In this document: piece after piece, positions 10,214-22,200 of the stretch
Position numbering within the stretch: position 1 is the stretch's first letter
How the letters are laid out: every line of letters starts with the position of its first letter
DNA from: Agapetus fuscipes
Taxonomy: Eukaryota; Arthropoda; Insecta; Trichoptera; Glossosomatidae
NCBI GenBank assembly: GCA_951799405.1
Contig: OX637332.1
Coordinates: forward strand, 11,041,001 to 11,105,000
Direction of reading: 5' to 3'
DNA: 64,000 nucleotides
Program-made: the position numbers and the translations under genes
Notes under the pieces: generated by a model
Databases searched by the model: none
Seen by the model: only the letters and a program-made list of their open reading frames with translations
What the model was told of the DNA's origin: nothing

Positions 10214-13200
10214 GTAAACAATTTATCTTATTTGAATTGCAACTTGAAAAACTATCATTGCTACTTTCACAATTTGTCAAAGGATAATAATAATTGAACC
10301 AAAAAACATTTCCATTCACCATATGTGATGAGAAGTTAAGTCTTTTTGTGTTTTTACTTTCTTATTAGAAAGTTTTAGAGAAGACTTGTAAGAAAAAAAG
10401 GTTCGCATGTGGGCGAATAAAACTTATTTGTTTTTACAGTTAAGCGGGCCGACCTCATGCCACTCTACTAGGGAATGCAATCTTGCAGCAAAATCGCAAT
10501 CTCGGTATTTGCGAGATTATGTAAATCCGATCTTGCGAGATCTCGGAAGTTGCAAGATCTCGCATTTTGTGGCCACATGGTTATATTTTTTTGCTAAAAA
10601 TTGTCATTTTGCTGTAGGTTGGCAAGGAAAGTATATTCAAAAAAAAAATATTGTAATTTTTTTTATTAGAATCAGAAATACAAGCTAATCAGAATCATAG
10701 ACTATCATTTAATATGTTTATCAGGTAACTCATGGCATGGATTTTTGAAAAAAACTCCTTAAGAAGCATAGAATGCCAATCGTGGCATCAAATAATCTGC
10801 TTCTTACGTGAGACGTAGCCTGCTGAAGAAAATGCCCTCTGTGCCGCCGCTGTGTTTAAAGCTGCAAGTTTCTAGCAGAGACTGCAGAGAGTGGCACGTT
10901 GTCGAGTTGTATTAACACAGAAGTAGATTGGGTAGGTGTAGGAGCAAGAGAGGCAACACCAACAGCATTGTGTCCACCCGCGTCGCCACTCGCGCGTTGA
11001 TAGCGCATGTGGCGCGCTGTCGCTTGATCTCGCACTGTTTTCGATGCGAGATTGGTCTTTCAAGATTGATGCGAGATCTCGGTATTCCGAGATTGCATTC
11101 CCTACACTCTACCAACTGAGCTATCGACCGAACAAAAACAAATTAAACAAGTTTTTGGCCATTTTTGTATTCCATGCCATGCAATGTTCATTTCATAAAA
11201 AGATTATGATAGATTACGTTTTGATAGCGGCATGTATAAGTACTAATCATAACAGCTACTGATAACAATCAAATAATTCTAAATAAAGCAAATTATCTCT
11301 TGTCAAATTAGCATTTTTTTAAAAGCAATATTGGAAGTATGGCTGCATTTGTTTGGAATCCATTAACTTACCCTGAGTTTCAATGATTCTTATTTGTACT
11401 GTTAATAAAACCGCCAACAGTAAGACAGACATTGAATTTTATTGTAAAGATTGTACAGTTCAAAGATTGTACAAGTTCTTCCAGTGAATTTTAATAGGTA
11501 AAAGGTCCTATAGATAGATACAGTTAGTAGGAGTGCATTGACTTCTTTAAGTAATGTTAGTTGAAGAAGCAATGGAAACCTGCCTATGTGTACTCGGACC
11601 CACAAATATCCTCAAGTAGCTGTAACTGTAACTCTGTCGCCATTACGGTATGGGTGGCCAGAGCCTCCGCAGAGCTGTCTCCATTTCTTCCTATCCTGAC
11701 ATATATATCTTTCAATTGATTCATATCCATCACTTTTTTCATCCATTTTCTTCTTTTACGCTCACTTTGTATTTCTCATTCTTTCACAATCTCTTCAATT
11801 TGATCACTCCATACTTTTCTTGGTCGTCCCTTACCTCTTTTTCCTTTCACACTTCCTCTGTAGATATACTTTGTCAGTCTATCATCAAGTGCACTTTGCT
11901 TACCATCTCTGTCCTGTACTATGTTCAAGAATAACTTCAATAGTTCAATTGATGTGTGTTTTTGTTTTAGGTGTCCCGTGGTAGTCCTCAACTAGAGGAG
12001 GGAGAGCTGCAGGACATCACTCCGGTGCTGCATCCGGCAAACCACGGAACCTTCAGCAATTCACCCTCACCACCCCATTGTAACTTAACATTTTTTTTTA
12101 GGATTTGGTGGTTCACACAGTAAAAGCCCAATTTATAGTTATGAATTAATAAACAGTTGCACATTTTTTGGGAGAAATACATTTTTGAAGGAACCTCTGC
12201 AGATGCTTAAAATTCTTCACAACAACACAGAAAGAAATGGCGGTTGATCTGTGATGTTGGCGGCTAGGGTTTGTTAAAGTGAAATTGGTTTTATGATTTA
12301 GTTTTTTATGTCCATGTATATATTGTTATTTATTGATTTAAAAAAAATGTAATTTGTCATGTATGTTCCTTGACTTATAGGTTGTTATGCGGCTGACCAC
12401 CCATAATATAAAAAAATGGTTCACTTTGCCAATGTCACCCCTGTTTCAGGGAAGGACGGCAAGAGTTGCAAGGCTTATGTTCATTTGAGATTGGGTTTTT
12501 ATATTGTAGGTCCACATGCGGCATGTGTTAGCGCGAAATTATACATATCTGCTTGTGGGAATGCATTTAATATAATCTTAAATGATATATATCTTTGCAG
12601 CTTAGATTAGATTAGATTAGATTAGACTCTCTTTCTGTATCAGTCAACTTGTGAAGAGGTTTTTACTATGCTTGGAAGGCACCCTGAAAGTCCTCAAAAT
12701 AAAGGTCTCAGGAACATTGTAACATGACTTTGGATAGTGTCCACATTCTCCCAATGTTTTCTTTTCAGCTGTCTCTTCAGTCAGAAAAATGGAAAAAAAA
12801 TCTCATGGAACCAAGCTGGGAATGTAAGGAGGCTAAGAGTTCACCAGGGTGTTGCTTGTGGCCAGGAAGTTGCGAAATTCAAAGTTCTTTTTATCAGCAC
12901 TTTAGACACAAGCTTCTTGCAGATCTTGTGTATGTGCGTATCTTTGGTTGCTATCCCATGCATCACAATTATGGACATGTATAGCGTGTCATCAATATGT
13001 TAGATACATAATCAATGGTCGGTGTGCAAAACTTTGCGCACACAATCATCTTTTTCTTCTGTTCTGTCCTTTTTTGGGTGTCCAACACGAGTTTCGTCCT
13101 TCTCCTGGTCCTCTTTGAATGCCTTGTATATGGAACATATGGAAACATATGGAATTCATGGTTACATTCCTTACAAGCTTCACGCAAACCTTGATGGTGT

Positions 13201-16200
13201 ATAATGTTCAAGGGAAAGCTCCATCCCGCCGTGTTACAAGGACAAAAATCACACCTACTCGGAGGCAGGTCTTTCCGCTCACACTATTCAGAGCAAAATG
13301 ACGACCAACTGCAATAGAAGGCAGACCCTCTATGTATTTTACCCGTTTTACCACGCTAATAACATATTTACCCCTGTATTCACCAAACCTATCAACACTT
13401 TCCTTAGGCTTCACTTGTGGTTAGAGGGGATTTTATTTATATGTATGGTTAAAAAATACAAATCAAGGGCTAGTGAGTAGGATTGTTGAATGTAGGGGTC
13501 AAAAATAGTCATAGAAAAATGTAATAAGTCGTCAATAATTTTATGAGGACATTGTATCTCAATCAATTTTGTTGGCAATAATATTAAAATCCATGAGCTG
13601 TTTACTTGATTTTTATTCATTTCCAATCAGTATCTCAGCCAAAGTCGTGGAGCTCAAAAAATTTGCATTGCAAATCAGAGCATATTATTGTTACAACAGG
13701 TTTTTGTAATATAAGTTTTACTTCTTGAATTTGGAGGATGAACAAAAAGTTTTCACTAAGGAAGCAGAATATTTACAAAAATTACCTACTCTTAAAAATT
13801 TGAGTAGACCCACATTTTTAATTTTAAATGATTAATTATGTGAACCTATGTGGTTATTGGCTTTGTGGTTAGTGGTTATTGCCTTTTTAATCTGATAATG
13901 AAACACTATACCTATTATGAACAATGGCATTCAACTATACCAACACGAGTGAACCTACCATCCTCTATTTCGCAATACTACTGCACACCGAACTATTAAA
14001 ACTGATAAACACAATATATATTTTTATTTTATTTATGATAAATTTATCAACACATTGCCTCCAATTCACACTAAGCCAATTATCAGTTAAAAACAAGGTT
14101 GGATAATAGAGTTTCATTAATTACATAATTATGTATGCAAAGAATATGGTAATGAATTTAATTAAAGCAGAGATTAATTGATTATCATCAAATATTTGAA
14201 AAAGGATCTTTGGTGAATTAAACTTTATCATCTAATATGATTGAGGACCTCTGTTACAAGGATTCTGTTTACATATTTGTGACTCCGTGATAAAAAATGA
14301 CCTTTCTATAATCTATAATCTAAGTTGCAAAGATATTGTTACGTTTTTCCTTAGGGTTCTTTTAATTAAAACACAAGTTTAACACAAGTTAGCCATACAG
14401 TTTATTTACACAGACTTTCTTACAATAGATTTATTTTAACAGTATCATTAATTGATGAGGCATTCACTTTGTAACCTTTCATTTTTAAAAAATTAAAATT
14501 AAAAATAAAAAACAAATTGTAGCCTTATACAATTTGTTTTTTATTTTTTTATTTTTTTTTGTTTTTTATTTTTAATTTTATTTTAACAGACTTATTCTAA
14601 CAGATTTATTTTAACACACTTATTTATTTCGTACAGATTACATTTATTTTACACCATATTGGTCGCCCTAGTAACTAGATACTCCTCTGTGTGAGTGCTT
14701 CGAAGACTGACTCGCTTCAGCCCATTGTCGCCCTTCTTATAGCGGAACCTAGGGGCCATTCCGGCCTGCCCTAGAAAGTTCCACTACCACAGTTGTATAG
14801 ACGATTCTGGACATATTTATTTCATGAAGAGTCCATTTCCTACCTACATACACACCTTACAATTACAATCGTCTGGGCTAGAACATTCTCTCAAAACACA
14901 CGCACACCAACAAGCATCTACCAGTGTATTTCGTTACAATATATTAACATTTAAAATTCATTGATTCTGCTCTTGAAGATGCCTCATTAGGCGAAAATAT
15001 TCGAGCATAAACAAATAAAATAAAGTGAATAAAAACAATGTTTTACCATTTATATTTTTAAATATTTATTTAAAATTCATATTAAATGTATGGCCACAAA
15101 CACACATGTGTAAGTTCACACTTACAAATGCTGCATGTGTACTTAAAAATTAAAATCCAAACCTCAAATGAACATAAGCTGACCTTCCCTGAAACTGGGA
15201 TGACATTGGCAAAGTGAATCATTTTTTACAGCATGGGTGGTCAGCCTCATACCATCTTATAAGTCAAGGGATGATATCTTTTTTAAAAGGATTAATGTTA
15301 AACTGTTTTATATATTTTTTAGGAACCAACTTTTTATGTAAATTAAGGTTAAATGTAGAACTCAACCCAGTAGGTATTTAATTTTTATTATAAAGATTTA
15401 AGATACACTTTAGATACTGGTTGATATCTTATGTAATCATAATGTCCTTATTTCTTCTGTTTATTCATACATCTTTATTCTTTTCAGTCTCTGTGAAGTA
15501 TTCCGGGGCAGTGGTTGGTAAGTGATTTTAATAACCGTGACTTGAAAAACTTTTCTATCCCTTGCACTTTACAAATTTGTTTCCTTGCCAACAATAAAAG
15601 TGTTTTTGAAAGAAATATTTTTCAAAAAAAAATTTTTTTGGTTTATAGATTGGTATGAGGCTGACCACCCACTGTAAAAAATGGTTCTGTTGCCAATGTG
15701 AACTTCCCTGTTTCAGGGAAGGTTGGCAAGAGTTGCAAGGTTCATGTACTTATGAGATTGGGTTTTTGTGTCCACATGCACATGTGTAAGCGCAAGCTTG
15801 TATGTGTCTGCTTGTGAAAATGCATGTAATATGAATCTCAAATGTAATATACCATAATCTAATCTAATCTAAGTTGAAACGATATGTTGCATTCGTTAGA
15901 GATTCACATTATATGCATTCTCACAAGCAGACACGTACAAGTTCGCGCTTGCACATGCCGCATGTGAACCTACAACATAAAAACCCAAATCTCCAAAGGA
16001 CATACACCCCGCAACTCTTGCCGTCCTTCCCTGAAACAGGGGTGACATTGGCAAAGTGAACCATTTTTACAGCATGGGTGGTCAGCGGCATACCAACCTA
16101 TAAGTCAAGGAAATACATTATATAGATTATTATTATCATAGTAAAAATGAAATTTCATGAATAATTTATCAATTCATTGAATATTTTTCTACAAGACTAT

Positions 16201-19200
16201 TTTTGTAATGATAATTTTTTGTCATCTTGAAAGTGAACTGACATAGACAAAATTGTTTCGTCACCCGGCCAGGTTGCTAGGGAAAAGGCAAACAAATACT
16301 TTGTTATTGGTTGCTGAGGCAGTCCCATACAAAACTGATGTTTGCTCGTAGAGAGAAAAGAGTACATTATTACTGTTGGACATCCCATTTAATTATTTTT
16401 CTTCTATAATGTCACAGTAATTATAAAGTATGATTTATTTATGATACCTACTACGTATTTCTATTATGTCAATTATATATGATTTTTAATTATTATTATA
16501 TTTACTTAAATAAAATGTTGAGTTACATTATGAAGAGATTTAGATGCGCTTCTATAAAGAAATATTATTTAATATACCTTAGTTTTTAAAAAAGTTTTTG
16601 TTGTGAAATATTACGATTTTTGGAAGTTTTTTTCTCGGCGAGCAAACGCCAGTCTTGTATGGGACTGCCATAAAATAAAGTATTTGAATGATGTTCCCTA
16701 TCAACCCGGCCGGGTGATACAATATTGTCGAGAAAAATGCTCCAAATTCAAAAATGTTTTGACCACATGACATAATATTATATCACTTCGATAAATTTCA
16801 AGATTTAGCATAAGATGCACAAAAATGCAAGATAAATATGAATAACAAATATAGGTAAATGCGGGTAAAATATCAACATAAAAAAATTTCCCCTAATTTT
16901 CGAACTGAATGAATGGGGAATATTTACTTGTTTACATCACAGCTATCTTGTCATCGATAATATCATTCGGTTGAAGCAAAACTCACATTACGCGCTGTCA
17001 AGTTATACTTTTTATTGGATGAAATGCATGTGCGTACATTTTAGAAAAGTAAGTAAGAAATGGTGAAGCTATTTTTCAATGTTAAAAAGCCATGATAATC
17101 TAAGTTTGACAATAGAAAAAAGAAAATCTAGAAATGATCAAAGTGAAGTTGTCAACGGATTTAATGGACAGTTAGCTATTTAATTGTTTATCTGACCATT
17201 GAAAAATCGGCCCTTAGTATAGCTGCCATTTAATAATTTATTTGCGACTGTGTATTGAATGAAAGAAGTATGTAAGGATAGAAGAAAATGGCGGTTAATC
17301 TGTGATGTTGGCGGCTGGGGTTTGTTGAAGTAAAAAAAAAATGGTTTTATGATTTAGTTTTTTATGTCCATGTATATATTGCTATTTATTGATTTAAAAA
17401 AAAATGTAATTTGTCATGTATGTTCCTTGACTTATAGGTTGTTATGCGGCTGACCACCCATACTGTAAAAAAAAATTGGTTCACTTTGCCAATGTCACCC
17501 CTGTTTCAGGGAAGGACGGCAAGAGTTGCAAGGCTTATGTTCATTTGAGATTGGGTTTTTATATTGTAGGTCCACATGCGGCATGTGTTAGCGCGAAATT
17601 ATACATATCTGCTTGTGGGAATGCATTTAATATAAATCTTAAATGATATATATCTTTGCAGCTTAGATTAGATTAGATGTGTATTCACAGCAAGATTGTT
17701 GAGAGATGTGTGAAATAAATTTATTTTGATTTCTGTTGGAATTTTAACACAAATTTGATTATTCATGTAAAATCATCTTTTGAATGTACGCGACAACATA
17801 TTCCGCTGACTGTAATAATATGACAAACCATAACCTAAAATTATTTCGACATTGTTTTTATTGTAAGTACAATATAAAGCTCAAAATGTGAATTTTGTCG
17901 ATACAATGCAACAGAGAAAGTCGTCAAAACCCTTTGACATTTATTTGTAAAACAAAAATGATTTACTATTATTTTTGAACGTCTGAACAACCTATTATAA
18001 ATTTCTTAAAATAAAACACTTCGAAATGCACACCTTTTTAGTGTAAATTAAGTTGAAACATAAATGACATAAACTTAACAAACATTACGTCCGGGTTGCT
18101 AGGGCAAATGCTATGTTTGTTAAGGATCCTTGTCTCATAGACCCGTAACGTTTGTCCTTAGAAAAAATCTAATTACGAACTTAATGCATTCTGGCGTTAG
18201 GTTTTTTCCCCTGCGTCGCTGCTATGTGAGTTTGCCGTCAACCACTCAGTTAAGTCGCTGTCAGTGAGCTTGCTTGACGCGGCCGCTCGCTGCGAAATAT
18301 AAAAGTTATAATCAAATAATTGATTCGCAGCAATGGAATAATAGTCAGTGCATATTGTACACTTGCACATCCACTTACTATCTGTGTCATTCTCAATTTG
18401 CAACCGCGTTACACTCATACTTTAACTGTGTAAAACGTCTCTTTGTCCCGTATCGCCATCATCGACTTATGACAGATTTTTTGTACCTTCGCAGGTGAAG
18501 CGGTGACATTCTCCGGGATGCAAGGTAAGAAAGCTATGAATCATTATTCAAACAAAGTGTGATCGTTCGCATTTTTCATTACTGAAACAGTCATGTGAGG
18601 AATAATTAAAGTACAACTGTGGTGGATTCTCGAAAAAGAGGCGTATGTGAAAAAATGCCGATAGGGGAAAGCACAACGACGTTCTTTAATTTTTTCGACA
18701 TAAGGTACATAGTTACCTCCGATGCTAGAAAATGCTTGCTTTAAGTTTTTTCCTCGTTGTTTTTATTAGAATTGTCATTTTAAAAAACAAACATGCCCTC
18801 AAAAGTACATCCAGATTGAAATCACTTTGAAGCAGGTAATATCAATTTAAAAATCTTTTGAGTCTACCATATTTTGTCGAAATGAAGCGAGTAGTATTGT
18901 GAACTTTGAAATATCTTGGATACTGTGATGACTTTAATAGTTTACTACTCAAAGTCGATTAGTTGTATTTTGTAAATATTAATAATTTTAGATATGTAAC
19001 ACATTTCTGAAATTGCAAATCTAAGTTGCAAACTAAAAATGCTATCAATAATGTAAACAGAGTATGAGTGTTCACATGAATTATCAAGATGAAGGTTTGC
19101 TCTAGAAACTTTTGCATTTAATAGCCTCTCCAGTAAGCATTCAAAAAAACGATAAAATTCTCCTAGTTTTAAAATTACCTGATCAGAAATAGAGCTTGTT

Positions 19201-22200
19201 AAATTTTTATGCATATTTCATCTGTTCAGTGATTTTTGAATGATATTTTTTATGGTTTGTGTATTAACACTGTGAAAATTCATGTTTTTTAGTTTGTTAT
19301 CCAATAAAACAACACTTTTTAACTTTTAAACACTGTTTTTAATTTCACAAATATAATATATTTATAAATTACTAAATTTTAAATTATACTACTGAAATTA
19401 AAAACAGTGTTTAAAAGTTAAAAAGTGTTGTTTAATTTTTGAATGAGTTTGTTATGAATGACAGTGAAAGTATAGAAGATTTCAATGAGATGTTTCAAGC
19501 ATCTACAACAATTGAATGATGAATGACAATGTTAGTTAACAAAGGGAATGCCAACCTGGGTAAGCATGACCAAAGAAGGAATGGATTTATCAAATAAGTA
19601 AGATTGCAAAAGACTGGAATCCACAGTTAGACAAAAAGAGAAGATGAATAATACGTAAGCGCCTTTGGGATGACCAATAATTTTATTATAACTTTCAGTA
19701 GATTCCACTTAAATATAATTATGAAGAGAGTGATGACAGAAGTGTGCAAGGAGGTACTGGCAACGCCTAGTGGAATGGTGACTAGATACAATTACAGTAA
19801 ATTGATATTTTCCTTGTGTTGTAGTGGACAGTGATGATATACCTGGCATTGGCCAGTACGATGACTTCCACACCATTGACTGGCAACGAGACATCGCGAG
19901 GGATCGGATGCGACATCGTTACATAGTGAAGAAGCGACAGGACTCCATATGGAGTCTTATCAAGGTTTTCAATCATCCTATCTTCAATTTTTCATATTTC
20001 TAGCAATCAAAAAGATGTTCATTAATTATATTCAGATTTGTGTCCAAAGAAAGCCACTTTAATTGTCTAAAATTGTACTTTAATTTGAAAGGTTCGGGTT
20101 TTTGAAATCCAAAAACATAAATACAGAATAATCACTGGTTATTATAATTACTATAATTCTGTATATTGTAAATGTAAAAAGCAAAGTATTGTTTAATATC
20201 TGGAATAATAGTTTATTTAATACAAACTTTTGATGTTTATTAAATGTACTATTGAATGGATTCCTGAACAACTCACAATTCCAATCATCCTTATTCTTGG
20301 ATAAAATTTTCTTCCTTGCTATTCTGGAAGGTTCTTTGTGGTTATATGACCAGTCTGATGGGCTTTTTTTAGATCTCAGAAAGTCAGATAACATTTTTGA
20401 GAACCTTATTCTATCTCATTTTGTGAAGTATTTTTTGGCTCTATTTTACCTTTTAATATGATTAGTATTCTAACTTTAAAATGTTTCTATTACTCTTCAG
20501 TAAGCGTGATAACAATGTTTACAAGTTGATAAATCTTTCAATGAAGCTTTTGTTCACCTTATGGCTGAGAGATATAGTCTTCTGCCTACAATTATGTAAA
20601 AGCAAGTTCAAGTTTTATTTCAAAGGAGTTATCATTGTCTGAATTTTTAAATAAAACCAATGGTTGATTTATCTATTTATTTGCATTCACTTGAAGCTAC
20701 TTTTTTTTATCTCATTATAAGTTTATAAGTACACTAATGATAGAGATAAATGCATAATTATTTCTTCACCTTTCCTTTGATAGTTTTTATTTCAGATGAT
20801 GCTTTTTTAAATTTATTCACATTTTTTATTTTATTTATCTAAATATTTAAAAACAAACGGGCATTATTACACAATGCCTGGGTGTAATGAGTTGATCAAA
20901 ATGTGATCTTTTGTTTACCGTCGAGACTTGGTGAGTCTTCCTGTAGTTTTTTTATGAAATCTTTTTCGTTTATGTAATTCTATGAAACATTATTTTTGTT
21001 ATCCATTTATTAAAATCTAAATATGTGTTTGTAACAAAATACAGGTAATAGATAACAGCTGTGCTGAATACTGTGTAATCCTTTGTGCAGCGATAGTAAT
21101 AATTTTTACACAGAGTCATGTATTTTTCTATGCCTTGTCACCATCGATTTGTTGACCAACTATTTATCATGATAAAGTGAATAAATATCTTGTGCTATTG
21201 ATATATATCCATAGTCCAAATTGATCCTTAGCTTCCCAAATAATCAGAAGTGCCATCCAAAGATGTATTGTATCTCTTCTCTCTGCATCTTCCCACTGCA
21301 GCTTTGGCCTCTTAACCCTTATTTTTCCACCTGGCCATCCATTCGCTAGTTGAACTGAGAACTTTGAAAATATTGATAATGCATTTCATCATGAGTTTGT
21401 TTTTTAAGTACTTCATATGTTTTTAGGGAGCACACGACGCCTGGTCGGGATGGGTGTGTGTTCTCCTGGTTGGTCTCTTTACTGGCGCTTTGGCTGGAGT
21501 CATTGACATTGGAGCTAGCTGGATGACAGACCTCAAATTCGGCATCTGCCCACAAGCTTTCTGGTTTAACAGAGAACAGTGTTGCTGGTCCTCAGATGAA
21601 ACAACCTTTGACACTGGCAACTGCTCTCAGGTAAATAGGCATTTTAGTAGCCATGCAGACAATATTTTCATGTATAAGAATAGGATGCTCTTCGAGGAAG
21701 GACTTTCCTTCGAATAACAATAACAATTTAATGTTTTTAATCCGGGTTCAAAAGTCAAAGAATTACACCAATCAACAAAAAATTTAAGAGGATCATTTGA
21801 AAACGATCTGCAAGTATTTGAGACTTTGGAAAAATGTTGATTTAACAGCAGTGATTCAGCAGCTTTGTTTCTAAATGATATAAGTATCTGTAATGCTATT
21901 TGTACTGCTAACTGTAGCTGGTCCTTGCAGTCTGGTGGTTTATTTATGTATAAATGGAGTGTGAAAACGCAATTGTTCACAAAATGTTTTTTTCTTGCAG
22001 TGGCGTACCTGGCCTGAAGTCTTTGGTCAGACTGGTCACAATGCTGGCACATACATAGTGTCCTACATCTTCTACATTCTGTGGGCACTACTGTTTGCTG
22101 CTTTGTCTGCCTCGCTGGTGCGAATGTTTGCACCTTACGCATGCGGCTCCGGTATTCCCGAGATCAAAACCATTCTCAGTGGTTTCATCATCCGTGGCTA

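Larger units (their letters stand above)
14308..15269 (-). repeat. GATTA-tail repeat copy split by two insertions
   Basis: Read on minus, the pieces are 15269-15068 (ends CCTTGACTTATAAGA at the right), 14961-14939 and 14336-14308 (ending TTAGATTATAGATTATAG). A 106-bp element (14962-15067) and a solo LTR (14337-14938) separate them. Joining the pieces restores the order of the repeat. Confidence 0.75.

Noticed and set aside
10105..10287. 60-codon frame over ClC-c exon 1
   Set aside because: Wrong frame. The [10 protein letters not shown] frame at 10139 joins exon 2 in phase; this one does not.
11105..11130. Possible tRNA gene (AGCTCAGTTGGTAGAGTG on minus)
   Set aside because: Only a 5' half is present and the rest does not fold as a tRNA; a SINE head or pseudogene fits better.
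12969..13414. Minus-strand frames with KECNHEF and CLRVGVIF
   Set aside because: Looks once-coding, but no domain or transposase family could be named and the two frames do not join cleanly.
14451..14600. Possible intrinsic terminator or structured RNA in the A/T palindrome
   Set aside because: An A/T-only palindrome inside a solo LTR of a eukaryote; no basis for a terminator.
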